Shown: piece after piece, positions 1 through 9,137 of the stretch
How positions within the stretch are numbered: the stretch's first letter is position 1
How the letters are laid out: every line of letters begins with the position of its first letter
Source: Aromatoleum tolulyticum
GTDB lineage: Bacteria > Pseudomonadota > Gammaproteobacteria > Burkholderiales > Rhodocyclaceae
NCBI RefSeq assembly: GCF_900156155.1
Contig: NZ_FTMD01000025.1
Span: 1 to 50,032, forward strand
Length of the DNA: 50,032 bases
Reading direction: 5' to 3'
Notes under the pieces: model-generated
What the model was told of the DNA's origin: nothing
The model's input: the letters and a program-made list of their open reading frames with translations, nothing else
Databases searched by the model: none
Translations under genes and position numbers: made by a program

Positions 1-327
1 AACGCAAGCGCAAACGGGTCGAGGAAATCTTCGGCTGGCTTAAAACGGTCGGTGGAATGCGCAAGAGTCGATTCATCGGGCAGGCGAAGACCCAGATGGC
101 GGCCTTCATCTCTGGCGCGGCGTACAACCTGCTTAGAATCGCGAAATTGAGTGATTCGGGGGTGAAGGCGTGAACTGCGGAGCAAAAAGGGCCTCCACGG
201 CACACGCCGGTGGCCGCTTGGGCAATTCGAGCCGAATTGAAAATCCAATTCCGGCGAGGAAGTCGTCATGAAAATCAATCCGTGCCCCCCCGGTTGACAC
301 CGTGTCGCGCGTTTTTGCATCACCCTG
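1..327 (+). mobile_element. 3' part of an IS5-like insertion sequence, cut by the window start
   Basis: The segment holds the last 56 codons of a DDE transposase, about 140 bases of non-coding tail, and a right-hand terminal repeat ending at 327. The next four bases, TTAG (328-331), fit the YTAR target duplication described for IS5-type elements. A second copy in the same orientation begins at 49688 with the reverse complement of the same terminal repeat, again next to TTAG. Most of this copy lies outside the window, so completeness cannot be judged. Confidence 0.8.
3..173 (+). CDS. IS5-family transposase, C-terminal fragment
   Basis: Reading frame 3 from the window edge runs 56 codons to a TGA at 171-173. 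The translation has the typical C-terminal block of IS5-type DDE transposases: a basic run leading into VEEIFGWLKTVGGMRKSRF, where the glutamate of VEEIFGW is expected to belong to the catalytic DDE set, followed by AAYNLLRIAKL. No start is visible because the gene is truncated by the window. It would catalyse cut-and-paste movement of its element. The family call rests on these motifs only; the exact IS name cannot be assigned without a search. Confidence 0.8.
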   Translation, partial: RKRKRVEEIFGWLKTVGGMRKSRFIGQAKTQMAAFISGAAYNLLRIAKLSDSGVKA

Positions 328-331
328 TTAG
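313..331. repeat. Right terminal inverted repeat of the left IS copy plus TTAG
   Basis: TTTTGCATCACCCTG at 313-327 is the exact reverse complement of the 15 bases at 49688-49702, which start the right-hand IS copy. TTAG follows directly at 328-331. This defines the IS boundary on this side. Confidence 0.7.
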
Positions 332-369
332 GTAACCGTCGCAGAAACCCATCCCCCTCCTGACCGGTA

Positions 370-461
370 GTCTCGGCGTTGCCTCACCGCTCTGCAGGCA
401 GCGAGCAGTGCTCGCTGAAACCCCTGCTCCGCCCCCCTTGAAGGGGGAGGAACAAGGTGCC
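370..461. repeat. Dispersed repeat family A, copy 1
   Basis: This stretch contains GAAACCCCTG, a C-run/G-run palindrome, then AAGGGGGAGGAACAAGG and GCCCG. The same ordered blocks occur at about 35830-35925, with a more variable 5' half. It lies immediately upstream of the sulfate exporter gene and contains the GTG at 457 and the AGGGGGAGG in front of it, so an apparent start signal for that gene may be part of the repeat. Confidence 0.6.
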
Positions 462-498
462 CGAGCAGAATCCAGAATCCCCACCGGACCCCGATCCA

Positions 499-1542
499 AT
501 GACCACTCAAACGACAATTGCGCCGCCCGTGATGTTCAGCGAGGTGCGCGTGCTGATGCCGGGATTCATGCTGTGCGCCGTGATCGCGGTCGCGGCGACT
601 TTCGTGTCCGAGCATTACGGCGGACCCCAATTTCTTTATGCGCTGCTGCTGGGCATCGCGTTCCATTTCCTGTCCGACAGCGACAAGTGCATCCCGGGCA
701 TCGAGGTTTCGGCGAAGAAGCTCGTGCGCTTCGGCGTCGCGCTGCTGGGGGCCCGCATCGTCGCGAGCGACGTCAGCGACCTGGGCCTGATCGGCGTCGG
801 CGCGCTGGTCGGCGCGGTGCTGCTAACCATCAGCTTCGGCCTGCTGCTCGCCCGCGTGCTCGGCCTGCCGCCCCTGCTGGGTCTGCTGTCGGGCGGCGGC
901 ACCGGCATTTGCGGCATCTCGGCGACGCTCGCGATCTCGTCGACCCTGCCCGCGACGCGCGAAACCGAGCGCTACACGCTGCTCACCGCGATCGGCGTGG
1001 CGATCTTCTCGACCGTCGCGATGGTGCTGTACCCGCTGGTCGTGAAGGCCACCGGGCTGTCGGTGAGCGAGGCGGGGCTGTTCCTCGGCGGCTCGATCCA
1101 CGACGTGGCGCAGGTTGTCGGTGCGGGACTGATCATCTCGCCCGAGGTCGGCGACGCGGCGACGCTCGCGAAGATGTTCCGCGTCGCGATGCTGATGCCG
1201 GTGGTCGTGGTGCTCGCGCTGGTGTTCCACGGCGAGCGGCGCAAGGCCAACGGCGGTGTCGGCACGAAGACGCCCATCCTGCCGCTCTTCCTCGTCGCCT
1301 TTGCGGCGCTGGCGACGCTCAACAGCCTGGGCCTGCTGTCGCACGAGCTGGTCGAGGCGAGTTCGACGCTGTCGCGCTGGTGCCTGGTGATCTCGATCGC
1401 CGCGCTGGGCGTGAAGACTTCACTCGAAAAGCTCGCCGAACTGGGCTGGAAGCCGATCGTGCTGCTGTCGGGCGAGGCGCTGTTCGTCGCCGCCTACATG
1501 CTGGCGGTGGTCTTCGCCGCGCGCCTGATCGCGGCGCAATGA
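499..1542 (+). CDS. YeiH/TauZ-family putative sulfate exporter (UPF0324)
   Basis: Predicted polytopic inner-membrane protein of 347 residues with about ten hydrophobic segments. It matches the YeiH family (COG2855, Cons_hypoth698): an early PGF motif, FGVALLGARI, a glycine-rich GGGTGICGISA stretch in the first half and GSIHDVAQVVGAG in the centre. Homologues called TauZ accompany taurine degradation genes and are thought to export sulfate; that function is inferred, not proven. ATG 499 gives the usual family length and aligns with the E. coli N-terminus. A GTG at 457 has a better Shine-Dalgarno sequence (AGGGGGAGG) but both lie inside a dispersed repeat. thiS starts 13 bases after the stop, so the genes may be co-transcribed. 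The tau genes begin 1.2 kb downstream. Confidence 0.75.
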   Translation: MTTQTTIAPPVMFSEVRVLMPGFMLCAVIAVAATFVSEHYGGPQFLYALLLGIAFHFLSDSDKCIPGIEVSAKKLVRFGVALLGARIVASDVSDLGLIGVGALVGAVLLTISFGLLLARVLGLPPLLGLLSGGGTGICGISATLAISSTLPATRETERYTLLTAIGVAIFSTVAMVLYPLVVKATGLSVSEAGLFLGGSIHDVAQVVGAGLIISPEVGDAATLAKMFRVAMLMPVVVVLALVFHGERRKANGGVGTKTPILPLFLVAFAALATLNSLGLLSHELVEASSTLSRWCLVISIAALGVKTSLEKLAELGWKPIVLLSGEALFVAAYMLAVVFAARLIAAQ

Positions 1543-1555
1543 CGGAGGACTGACC

Positions 1556-1765
1556 GTGGTAAGCGTAACGATAGAACTGAACGGCGCTGCGCATATGCTG
1601 CGCGCCGGCCGCACGCTGCACGACCTCATCGCGAGCCTGGACCTGCTGGGCAAGCGCGTCGCGGTCGCCGTGAATCGCGAGGTGATCCCGTCGCCGGGAT
1701 GGGCCGGCCGCATCCTGAAGCCGGAGGATCGCGTCGAGGTCGTCGTTGCGATCGGCGGCGGCTAA
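1556..1765 (+). CDS. thiS: Sulfur carrier protein ThiS
   Basis: Small beta-grasp protein of 69 residues ending in Gly-Gly, the C-terminus that is adenylated and thiocarboxylated to donate sulfur for the thiamine thiazole ring. The body (ELNGAAHML near the start, [14 protein letters not shown] in the centre, [13 protein letters not shown] at the end) is typical of ThiS, and the length is normal. The start is GTG 1556 with GGAGGA at 1544-1549. It is followed 26 bases later by thiG, its partner in thiazole synthesis, as in many proteobacteria. No TPP riboswitch is recognisable upstream. Confidence 0.9.
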   Translation: MVSVTIELNGAAHMLRAGRTLHDLIASLDLLGKRVAVAVNREVIPSPGWAGRILKPEDRVEVVVAIGGG

Positions 1766-1791
1766 AAACAAATAGACGAGGAGCGAACGGA

Positions 1792-2613
1792 ATGAACTTG
1801 AACGACACCCCGGATGAAATCCGGCCTGCCGCGACCGACGCGGGACTCACGATCGCGGGGCGGACCTACGCGTCGCGCCTGCTGGTGGGCACCGGCAAGT
1901 ATCGCGATTTCGACGAGACCCGCGCCGCGGTCGACGCGAGCGGCACCGAGATCGTCACGGTGACGATCCGCCGCGTGAACATCGGCCAGCACGCCAACGA
2001 GCCGAGCCTGCTCGACGCCGTGCCGCCCGATCGTTTCACGATCCTGCCCAACACCGGCGGCTGCTTCAACGCGAAGGACGCCGTGTACACCCTGCAGCTC
2101 GCGCGCGAACTGCTCGGCGGCCACCCGCTGTGCAAGCTCGAGGTGCTCGGCGACGACAAGACGCTGTTCCCGAACATGCCCGAGACGCTGAAAGCGGCCG
2201 AGGCGCTGGTGAGGGACGGCTTCGAGGTGATGGTGTATTGCAGCGACGACCCGATCCAGGCGCGCATTCTGGAGGACATCGGCTGTGTCGCGGTGATGCC
2301 GCTGGCGAGCCTGATCGGCTCGGGCATGGGCATCCTCAACCCGTGGAACCTGTCGCTGATCATCGAGCAGGCGCGGGTGCCGGTGATCGTCGATGCCGGC
2401 GTCGGCACCGCGTCCGACGCGGCGATCGCGATGGAGCTGGGGTGCGACGGGGTGTTGATGAATACCGCGATCGCCCACGCGCGCGAGCCGGTACGCATGG
2501 CGCGGGCGATGCGCCTGGCGGTGCAGGGTGGGCGCGAGGCCTTCCTCGCGGGCCGCATGCCGCGCCGCTTTGCCGCCTCGCCGTCGTCGCCGATGGCCGG
2601 TCGCATCGCGTGA
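1792..2613 (+). CDS. thiG: Thiazole synthase ThiG
   Basis: Cytosolic TIM-barrel enzyme that builds the thiazole phosphate of thiamine from deoxyxylulose 5-phosphate, dehydroglycine and ThiS thiocarboxylate. The product has 273 residues. Visible landmarks are RLLVGTGKY near residue 30, LPNTGG near 85, KLEVLGDDK with the Schiff-base lysine expected at about residue 115, [15 protein letters not shown] in the middle and [15 protein letters not shown] with [10 protein letters not shown] towards the end. ATG 1792 with GAGGAG upstream is preferred over an in-frame start at 1699, because the extra N-terminus is an arginine-rich out-of-frame reading of thiS. It is in an operon with thiS; other thi genes are not in the window. 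Confidence 0.95.
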   Translation: MNLNDTPDEIRPAATDAGLTIAGRTYASRLLVGTGKYRDFDETRAAVDASGTEIVTVTIRRVNIGQHANEPSLLDAVPPDRFTILPNTGGCFNAKDAVYTLQLARELLGGHPLCKLEVLGDDKTLFPNMPETLKAAEALVRDGFEVMVYCSDDPIQARILEDIGCVAVMPLASLIGSGMGILNPWNLSLIIEQARVPVIVDAGVGTASDAAIAMELGCDGVLMNTAIAHAREPVRMARAMRLAVQGGREAFLAGRMPRRFAASPSSPMAGRIA

Positions 2614-2653
2614 GCCAAAATACGTTTAGATTTCGAAAAATATACAAAAACGT

Positions 2654-2702
2654 ACCGATATATGAAATATCTCTTGACAGCGTATCGGTGCAGTCCTAAT
2701 GT
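2654..2702 (+). promoter_or_regulatory. Sigma-70 promoter with overlapping inverted repeat upstream of tauX
   Basis: TTGACA at 2674-2679 and TAATGT at 2697-2702 are separated by exactly 17 bases, a near-consensus sigma-70 promoter in an unusually AT-rich gap (2614-2774). An inverted repeat, ACCGATA at 2654-2660 and TATCGGT at 2683-2689, brackets the -35 element and reaches into the spacer, so a regulator bound there could block or recruit polymerase. The CTGGAC-type TauR sites described in Rhodobacter are not seen. Predicted transcription would start near 2709, about 65 bases before tauX. Confidence 0.65.
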
Positions 2703-2774
2703 AAATCAAGTTTCAAAAAACGGTACAAGACGTTTCGTATTAACCAAAAATCAGATCTTCGGAGACCGACTTTC

Positions 2775-3206
2775 ATGAGCAGCCTCACCGCCACCCCGAT
2801 CCGCAGCGAAGCCACCGCCGACACGCTGAAAGCCTTCGCCGACGCCTGGAACCGTCACGACATCGAGGCCCTGATGAGCTTCATGGCCGCGGACTGCGTG
2901 TTCCACGCGGTAGCCGGGCCGGAGCTGTTCGGCAAGAGCTTCGTCGGTCGCGACGCGGTACGCGCGGGCTTCGAGCTCGCGTGGCAGACCTTCCCCGATG
3001 CCGCCTGGCTCGACGGCGAACACTTCGTGTGCGGCGACCGCGGCGTATCGGAATCGACCTTCGCGGGCACCAAGGCCGACGGCACCCGCATCGAGGCGCG
3101 CATGGTCGACGTCTTCACCTTCCGCGACGGCAAGATCGCGGTCAAGAACGCCTACCGCAAGGACCGCCCGCCGGTCGCCGCTGTTGCCAACCGAGTGAGC
3201 AACTGA
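2775..3206 (+). CDS. tauX: SnoaL/NTF2-like protein, probable taurine dehydrogenase small subunit TauX
   Basis: Soluble 143-residue protein with the NTF2/SnoaL-like pattern: AFADAWNRHDIEALMSFMA near residue 20, a central GPELFGKSFVGRDAVR and the strand-rich segment ARMVDVFTFRDGKIAVKNAY near the end. Small proteins of this kind encoded directly before a DadA-type flavoprotein and taurine transporter genes have been named TauX, the small subunit of a membrane-linked taurine dehydrogenase that deaminates taurine to sulfoacetaldehyde. The fold call is firm; the function rests on gene order (tauX-tauY-tauABC) and has not been tested. ATG 2775 is preceded by CGGAGA. It is the first gene after the promoter at 2674-2702. 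Confidence 0.65.
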   Translation: MSSLTATPIRSEATADTLKAFADAWNRHDIEALMSFMAADCVFHAVAGPELFGKSFVGRDAVRAGFELAWQTFPDAAWLDGEHFVCGDRGVSESTFAGTKADGTRIEARMVDVFTFRDGKIAVKNAYRKDRPPVAAVANRVSN

Positions 3207-3235
3207 GCATCCCCAGGCACATCAGGAGTCGGGAC

Positions 3236-4672
3236 ATGGAAGCCATTGCAGAGAAGCGGATCGTAACCAGCGGGCGCGCTACCGCGCCGGCGCAGCCCTA
3301 TGATCCGGCCTACGACCCGCTCGTTGCGGTGACGCCGGGACAGGGGCGCGACTACGCGCCGACCTACTGGATCGGCACCGCCGGTGAGCCGCCCGCCGAC
3401 GACGGCCCGGTGACGCACGACCTCGACGTCGATGTCGCGATCATCGGCTCCGGCTTCACCGGCCTGACCGCGGCGATCTCGCTCGCCGAGAAGCACGGCA
3501 TCAAGGCGACCGTGCTCGAAGCCAACCGCACCGCCTGGGGCTGCAGCACGCGCAATGGCGGCCAGGCGCAGTGCGCCTCCGGGCGGCTCAAGCGCTCGCA
3601 GTGGATCGAGCGCTACGGTCTCGACACCGCGCTGCGCCTGCACGAGGAAGTGTGCGACGCGATGGCGTACTTCAAGGAGATGATCAGCGACATCGACTGC
3701 GAGCCGCAGCCCGGCGGCCACCTCTACATCGCGCACAAGCCGCGCGTGATGCCGGTGCTGGAGAAGGAGGCGAAGCTCCTGCGCGAGGTCTTCAAGTACG
3801 ACGCACGCATCCTCGACGCCGACACCGTGAAGCGCGAATACGTCGACGACAAGGAAGCCGCGGGGGCGATGCACGAGCCCGAGGGCATCGGCATCCACGC
3901 CGGCAAGCTCGCCTTCGGCTACCTGAAAAAGGCGCGCGCGCTGGGCGTCAAGGTGCACCCGGCCAGCCCCGTGATGGGCTGGGAGACGAAGAACGGCGTG
4001 CATTACCTGCGCACCCCCGGCGGCATCGTGCGTGCCCGCGCGGTCGGCATCGCCACGGGTGGCTATACGTCGAACGGCCTGCACCGCGAGGTCAAGAATC
4101 GCCTGCTGCCGATCCTGTCGAACTCCATCGTCACGCGTCCGCTGACCAAGGCCGAAATCGACGCGTGCAATTTCCGCACGACCCAGGTCATCACCGACAC
4201 CCGCATCCTGCGCCATTACTACCGCCTGATGCCCGATGGCCGCGTGCAGATCGGCAGCCGCAGCGCGATCAGCGGCCGCGACGCGCCCGAGGACAAGTAC
4301 AAGCAGTTCCTGATCCGCGACCTGCATCGCAAATTTCCGGCGCTCGAAGGCATCCAGATCGACTACTCGTGGTGGGGCTGGGTGGATGTCAGCCACGACA
4401 TGATGCCGCGCATCTACCAGCCGGACCCGAAGGAAACGATCTACTACGCCCTCGGCTACGGCGGCAATGGCGTCATGTACTCGGCGCAGGCCGGCCGGCG
4501 GCTGGCGGAGAACATCGCCGGCATCCGCACGCCGGAACTCCCGATCTTCCGCTCGAAGCTGCCGTTCCCGAACGTGCGCGAGGTGGTCGAATCGGAAATG
4601 TTCGCGCCCTTCCGGCGCTTCGGCCAGTGGTGGCTGTACCGCTGGTACCACTTCAAGGACGAAGTCCTCTAA
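3236..4672 (+). CDS. tauY: FAD-dependent amine oxidoreductase, probable taurine dehydrogenase large subunit TauY
   Basis: Protein of 478 residues of the DAO/DadA superfamily. The Rossmann FAD-binding motif VAIIGSGFTGLTAAISLAEK lies around residues 65-90, followed by the glutamate of VLEANR that should bind the ribose, and STRNGGQ. The C-terminal half carries the second FAD contact GYGGNGVMYSAQAGR. The ends differ from PuuB-type oxidases by an extended N-terminus and an aromatic tail rich in W, Y and F, which might help membrane contact. With the neighbouring NTF2-like gene and taurine-type transporter the best reading is TauY, passing taurine electrons to the respiratory chain. ATG 3236 has CAGGAG upstream, 29 bases after tauX. 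A PuuB-like polyamine oxidase remains an alternative. Confidence 0.7.
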   Translation: MEAIAEKRIVTSGRATAPAQPYDPAYDPLVAVTPGQGRDYAPTYWIGTAGEPPADDGPVTHDLDVDVAIIGSGFTGLTAAISLAEKHGIKATVLEANRTAWGCSTRNGGQAQCASGRLKRSQWIERYGLDTALRLHEEVCDAMAYFKEMISDIDCEPQPGGHLYIAHKPRVMPVLEKEAKLLREVFKYDARILDADTVKREYVDDKEAAGAMHEPEGIGIHAGKLAFGYLKKARALGVKVHPASPVMGWETKNGVHYLRTPGGIVRARAVGIATGGYTSNGLHREVKNRLLPILSNSIVTRPLTKAEIDACNFRTTQVITDTRILRHYYRLMPDGRVQIGSRSAISGRDAPEDKYKQFLIRDLHRKFPALEGIQIDYSWWGWVDVSHDMMPRIYQPDPKETIYYALGYGGNGVMYSAQAGRRLAENIAGIRTPELPIFRSKLPFPNVREVVESEMFAPFRRFGQWWLYRWYHFKDEVL

Positions 4673-4878
4673 GCCCGCCGGCTTTTCCGTCCCGCCTCAT
4701 ATCCAGCCTGTGGTGACGCGGATTTCCGCGCCGCCAGGGGCCCGGTCAATCCAGATCTTGCAGTTCGAGGGAGGTGCCTAGCGCATACCGCAGTTTCAAG
4801 CAGCCTAGCCGCGGCGACACAGAGCGCCCACGAGAGCGTGCGCAGCGGCCGAAGACACACCACAGAAGGAGACAAGCC

Positions 4879-5907
4879 ATGAACAGCATCAAGCGTATTG
4901 TTGGACGCATCGTAGGTTCGGTACTCGCAGGCACCACCATCGTCGCCGGAAGCGCCTTTGCCGAGCAGAAAGAGGTCACTGTCGCCTACCAGCAGATCGT
5001 CGGCCCGCTGCTCGTCGCCATCGCCGAAGGCAGCGTCGAGAAGGCGACCGGTTACAAGGTCAAGTGGCGGCAGTTCGACTCCGGCGCAAAAGTCGCCACG
5101 GCGATGACGTCCGGCGACGTGCAGATCGGCGTGATCGGCTCCAGCCCGATGACCGCCGCGGTGAGCCGCGACGTCGACATCCAGCTCTTCTGGATCCTCG
5201 ATGACATCAATGAGGCGGAAGCCCTGGTCGTACGCGACGGCTCGGGCATCGACAAGCCGCAAGACCTCAAGGGCAAGAAGCTCGGCACCCCCTTCGTCTC
5301 CACCACCCACTTCCACACGATGTATGCCCTCGAGCAGTGGGGCTTGAAGCCCTCCGAGGTGCAGGTGCTCAACATGCAGCCCAACCAGATTGCCGCCGCC
5401 TGGGAGCGCGGCGACATCGACGCCGCCTACGTCTGGGATCCGGCGCTCTCCCGTATCAAGCAGTCGGGCAAGGTCATGATCACCTCCGGCGAACTGAGCA
5501 AGAAGGGCAAGGCGACTTTCGACGGCATGGCCGTGAACCGTAGCTGGGCCGAGGCCAATCCCGAGTTCATGGTGAGGTTCGTCAAGGCCATCGCCGATGC
5601 CGACGCCTCCTACCGCAACAACCCGCAGGCCTGGACCGCCGACTCCCCGCAGGTGAAGTCCATCGTCAAGGCCATCGGCGGCAACGCCAACGATGCCGCG
5701 GCGGCGCTCAGGCTCTACCGCTATCCGTCGCTCGAAGAGCAGGCCTCCAGCGCGTGGCTCGCCGGCGGCCAGCAGGGCGGGGTCGCCAGGGCGCTCAAGG
5801 CGACCGCCGAATTCCTCAAGGACCAGAAGCGTATCGACGTGCTCGCCCCCGACTACGGCAAGTACGTGACGCCGAAGTACGCCGAAGCGGCCCTGAAGCT
5901 GAACTGA
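4879..5907 (+). CDS. tauA: Taurine-type ABC transporter periplasmic binding protein TauA
   Basis: Periplasmic solute-binding protein of 342 residues with a Sec signal peptide (basic start, hydrophobic core, GSAFA before EQKEVTV at about residue 28). The mature part follows the TauA/SsuA pattern: [19 protein letters not shown], a [19 protein letters not shown] segment, [14 protein letters not shown], and [17 protein letters not shown] typical of taurine binders. It would deliver taurine or a related sulfonate to the TauBC permease. ATG 4879 has AAGGAG six bases upstream. The 206-base gap after tauY holds no strong terminator that I can see, so read-through from the tauX promoter is plausible. 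Confidence 0.88.
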   Translation: MNSIKRIVGRIVGSVLAGTTIVAGSAFAEQKEVTVAYQQIVGPLLVAIAEGSVEKATGYKVKWRQFDSGAKVATAMTSGDVQIGVIGSSPMTAAVSRDVDIQLFWILDDINEAEALVVRDGSGIDKPQDLKGKKLGTPFVSTTHFHTMYALEQWGLKPSEVQVLNMQPNQIAAAWERGDIDAAYVWDPALSRIKQSGKVMITSGELSKKGKATFDGMAVNRSWAEANPEFMVRFVKAIADADASYRNNPQAWTADSPQVKSIVKAIGGNANDAAAALRLYRYPSLEEQASSAWLAGGQQGGVARALKATAEFLKDQKRIDVLAPDYGKYVTPKYAEAALKLN

Positions 5908-5948
5908 GCCGTCCGTCCCGGCCCCCACAGAGCACTAGGAGAATTCGC

Positions 5949-6767
5949 ATGGACAGCCTTCACATCCAGGGCGTCAGCGTGGTCTACCCGGGGCATCGCC
6001 CCGGGGAGCAGGTACATGCGCTGGACAACATCAACCTCACCATCGACAGCGGCGACTTCGTCGTCGCACTGGGCGCCTCCGGCTGCGGCAAGACGACTCT
6101 GCTGAGCCTGATGGCGGGCTTCATCTCGCCGTCCTCCGGCCAGATCCAGCTCGGCGGCCGGCGCGTGCAAGGTCCCGGCTCGGACCGCGGCGTCGTGTTC
6201 CAGAAGCACGCACTGCTGCCCTGGCTCAACGTGATGGAGAACACCGAGTTCGGCCTCAAGCTGCAGGGCGTGCCCAAGGCCGAACGGCGCGAGCTTGCCG
6301 CCCGCAACCTCAAGCTCGTCGGCCTGCAGGACTTCCACCAGCACATGATCTACCACCTCTCGGGCGGCATGCAGCAGCGCGTCGGCATTGCCCGCGCGCT
6401 CACCTGCAATCCCGCGATGCTGCTGATGGACGAACCGATGGCCGCGCTCGACGCGCTGACACGCGAAACGATCCAGGAACTGCTGCTCGACGTGTGGCAG
6501 AAGACCAACAAGATGTTCTTCTTCATCACCCACAGCGTCGAGGAAGCACTGTTCCTCGCCAGCCGCCTGATCGTGATGTCACCGCGCCCCGGGCGCATCA
6601 CCCACACCTACGACCTCGACTTCAACCGCCGCTTCCTCGAGTGCCGTGACGCCCGTGCGGTCAAGTCCAGCCCGGATTTCATCAAGATGCGCGAGAAGGT
6701 GCTCGGCATCATCTACGGCGACGAACGCGGCAACGCCACGGAACAGGAGGTGGCCCATGCTGCGTAA
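5949..6767 (+). CDS. tauB: Taurine-type ABC transporter ATP-binding protein TauB
   Basis: Cytoplasmic ATPase of 272 residues energising sulfonate uptake. Walker A is GASGCGKTT near residue 50, the Q-loop is [14 protein letters not shown] near 90, the signature is LSGGMQQR near 140, Walker B is LLMDEP near 160, and the switch histidine is in [12 protein letters not shown]. The C-terminal extension after RPGRI is typical of the nitrate/sulfonate/taurine subfamily. ATG 5949 follows AGGAGAATTCGC. It overlaps tauC by 11 bases, which suggests coupled translation. Confidence 0.9.
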   Translation: MDSLHIQGVSVVYPGHRPGEQVHALDNINLTIDSGDFVVALGASGCGKTTLLSLMAGFISPSSGQIQLGGRRVQGPGSDRGVVFQKHALLPWLNVMENTEFGLKLQGVPKAERRELAARNLKLVGLQDFHQHMIYHLSGGMQQRVGIARALTCNPAMLLMDEPMAALDALTRETIQELLLDVWQKTNKMFFFITHSVEEALFLASRLIVMSPRPGRITHTYDLDFNRRFLECRDARAVKSSPDFIKMREKVLGIIYGDERGNATEQEVAHAA

Positions 6768-7686
6768 ATCCAACACCGCCACGCGTCTCGCGCCCTCGGC
6801 AGGACAAGGGGGCGCCATCGCGATGCACATTCCGAACGAACGCGCCGCGACGCCCGGACTGCTCACGCGGCTGTTCGCGACGCGCTCGGTCAAGCCCGGC
6901 CAGGCCTTCGGCGCACCGGGGCAGGGCGGTAGCTCGATGATCAGCTCCGTCACGATCGCGATGCTGCTCGGGCTGTGGTTCCTCGTCACGTCCGCCGGCT
7001 GGGTGAAGCCGCTCTTCCTGCCGTCGCCGCTGGCCGTGATCGACAAGTTCGTCGCCGTCTCGACCGAAGGCTTCGCCGGCGCGACGCTGCTCGAACATGC
7101 GCTGACAAGCCTCGCCCGCGTGATGGGCGCCTTCCTGCTCGCCTGCCTGACGGCGATCCCGATCGGCGTGCTGATGGGCGTCAACCGCGTCGCGCGCGGC
7201 GTGTTCGATCCCCCGATCGAGCTCTACCGCCCGCTGCCGCCGCTCGCCTACCTGCCGATGGTCATCATCTGGTTCGGCATCGGCGAGTTCTCGAAGGTCT
7301 ACCTGATCTTCCTGGCGATCTTCGCGCCGATGGCCATCGCCGCCCGCTCCGGCGTGCGCTCGGTGTCGATGGAGCAGATCCACGCCGCCTACTCGATGGG
7401 CGCGAGCCGCACCCAGGTGATCTTCCACGTGATCCTGAAAGCGGCGATCCCCGAAGTGTTCACCGGCATGCGCATCGGCATCGGTGTGGGCTGGTCGACC
7501 CTGGTTGCCGGCGAGATGGTCGCCTCCACCAAGGGTCTCGGCTTCATGGTGCTCAACGCCGCCGAGTTCCTCGCCAGCGACATCGTCATCATGGGCATCC
7601 TCGTCATCGGCCTCTTCGCCTTCGCCTTCGACGTGTTGATGCGCTATGTCGAGCGCCTGATGGTGCCGTGGAAAGGGAAGGTGTAA
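6757..7686 (+). CDS. tauC: Taurine-type ABC transporter permease TauC
   Basis: Inner-membrane permease of 309 residues. After an unusually long polar N-terminus of about 60 residues come six hydrophobic segments with the binding-protein-dependent permease signature: [20 protein letters not shown] around residues 160-180 and the EAA-loop region [26 protein letters not shown] around 210-235. ATG 6757 sits inside the end of tauB with AGGAGG upstream. Downstream, a stem-loop at 7712-7752 may end or attenuate transcription before sorA. Confidence 0.9.
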   Translation: MLRKSNTATRLAPSAGQGGAIAMHIPNERAATPGLLTRLFATRSVKPGQAFGAPGQGGSSMISSVTIAMLLGLWFLVTSAGWVKPLFLPSPLAVIDKFVAVSTEGFAGATLLEHALTSLARVMGAFLLACLTAIPIGVLMGVNRVARGVFDPPIELYRPLPPLAYLPMVIIWFGIGEFSKVYLIFLAIFAPMAIAARSGVRSVSMEQIHAAYSMGASRTQVIFHVILKAAIPEVFTGMRIGIGVGWSTLVAGEMVASTKGLGFMVLNAAEFLASDIVIMGILVIGLFAFAFDVLMRYVERLMVPWKGKV

Positions 7687-7711
7687 CGAGGAAGCTGATT
7701 TCCACGTGTGG

Positions 7712-7752
7712 CAAGGAGAACTCGCCTCGGGCTCTGTAGGCGAGTTTCCTTG
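7712..7752 (+). terminator. Stem-loop between tauC and sorA
   Basis: CAAGGAGAACTCGCCT (7712-7727) can pair with AGGCGAGTTTCCTTG (7738-7752), a stem of about 15 base pairs with one bulge and a ten-base loop. No long U-tract follows, so it may be a weak terminator or a processing and attenuation site separating tauABC from sorAB. Confidence 0.55.
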
Positions 7753-7818
7753 TGCCGCGATTCTGGTTACCCGCCGGGTGCCCGGCGCGATGAATCGCCA
7801 TTTCTACCTGGATGAGTC

Positions 7819-9126
7819 ATGCATACAAACGAAAAAATCATCGCCCCACTCGCAAAGCCTTCGGAGCCGACCGAATCAGGCACTCCGGCATTGCCCGGGC
7901 GACGGCGCTTCATCCGCAAGGGAACCCTGCTGGCGGTGTCTGCGGCGATCGGCGCGCACTTGCCGTTCGGCCGCTTCCTTCCAGACGGCATAATTCCGGT
8001 CGCACTGGCGGAGGGCGACGCGCCGGGCAAGGATTCGCTGGAGGTCTTCGGCAAGCGCCCCGACCTCATCGTTCTCGGCGACCGACCCTTCGTCGCCGAG
8101 ACGCCGGCGCATCTGCTCGACGACGACGTCACGCCGGTCGACAAGCTGTTCGTGCGCAACAACGGCCTGGTCCCCGCGCCGATGGCCGACGCTGACGCCT
8201 GGGTGTTGCGCATCGACGGCGAGGCGGTCAGGGCACCGCGCGAATTCACGCTGAAGGAACTCGAGTCGCGCTTCAAGGCGGTGACGCTGCAGATCGGCCT
8301 CGAATGCGGCGGCAACGGCCGCTCCGGCTTTCAGCCGCCGGCCAAGGGCAGCCAATGGACCTACGGCGGCGTCGGCTTTCCCGAATGGACCGGCGTGCGC
8401 CTCGCCGACGTGCTGCGCGAGGTAGGCGTCACCGACAAGGCCGTCTATATCGGCTACGAGGGCGACGACCTGCACCTGTCTGGCGACAGCAAGCGCCCCG
8501 TGATCTCGCGCGGTTGCCCGATCGCCAAGGCGATGGAGGACGAGACCCTGCTGGCCTGGGCCATGAACGGCGAACCGCTGCGTCAGGTGCACGGCTTTCC
8601 GCTGCGTCTGGTGGCCGGCGGTGTGCCGGGCTCGGTCACCGGCAAGTGGCTGAAGCGCATTGCGGTGCGTGACAAGGTGCATGACGGCACCAAGATGGGC
8701 GGTCACGACTACCGCGTCGCCTGCAATCCGATCGCGCCGGGCGAGCAGTCGGACGACTACTGCATTCTGGAAAAGATGCCCGTCAAGTCGCTGATCACCT
8801 TTCCTCAGTCGGGCAGCCAGCACCCGCAGGGCACGGAGATCGAGGTACGGGGCCAGGCATGGACCGCCGAACGCGGCGTCCGCAGCGTGGAAGTGTCCTA
8901 CGATTTTGGCCAGAGCTGGCTTCCGGCGAAGCTCGGTCGTGCGCGCAACCGCTTCGCGCCAACCCGTTTCCGCATCGCGCTGAAACTACCGAAGAAGGGT
9001 TACTACGAAATCTGGGCGCGCGCCACCGATGACAGCGGGATCACGCAGCCGATCGTTGCCCCGGGCTGGAACACCGGCGGCTACGGTAACAACCAGATCC
9101 ACCGCATCGCCCTGCGCAGCATCTGA
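7819..9126 (+). CDS. sorA: Periplasmic molybdenum sulfite dehydrogenase, catalytic subunit (SorA-like)
   Basis: Protein of 435 residues of the sulfite oxidase family. A twin-arginine signal (GRRRFIRKG at about 27-35, then a hydrophobic stretch ending near ALAEG) points to folded export by Tat. The molybdenum-ligating cysteine is expected in LECGGNGRSGF at residue 163, and HGFPLRLVAGGVPGSVTGKWLKR is the usual second half of the pterin pocket. A C-terminal Mo-co dimerisation domain (VEVSYDFGQSWLPAKL) follows. It should oxidise sulfite to sulfate and pass electrons to the cytochrome encoded 11 bases downstream. Placement after tauABC suggests it detoxifies sulfite from taurine. SoxC is a relative, but no other sox genes are present. 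Confidence 0.75.
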   Translation: MHTNEKIIAPLAKPSEPTESGTPALPGRRRFIRKGTLLAVSAAIGAHLPFGRFLPDGIIPVALAEGDAPGKDSLEVFGKRPDLIVLGDRPFVAETPAHLLDDDVTPVDKLFVRNNGLVPAPMADADAWVLRIDGEAVRAPREFTLKELESRFKAVTLQIGLECGGNGRSGFQPPAKGSQWTYGGVGFPEWTGVRLADVLREVGVTDKAVYIGYEGDDLHLSGDSKRPVISRGCPIAKAMEDETLLAWAMNGEPLRQVHGFPLRLVAGGVPGSVTGKWLKRIAVRDKVHDGTKMGGHDYRVACNPIAPGEQSDDYCILEKMPVKSLITFPQSGSQHPQGTEIEVRGQAWTAERGVRSVEVSYDFGQSWLPAKLGRARNRFAPTRFRIALKLPKKGYYEIWARATDDSGITQPIVAPGWNTGGYGNNQIHRIALRSI

Positions 9127-9137
9127 GGAGGAGGGCG

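Noticed and set aside
457-498. GTG 457 as the certain start of the sulfate exporter
   Set aside because: The ribosome site and GTG belong to a dispersed repeat, and ATG 499 gives the usual length of the family. It stays possible but not preferred.
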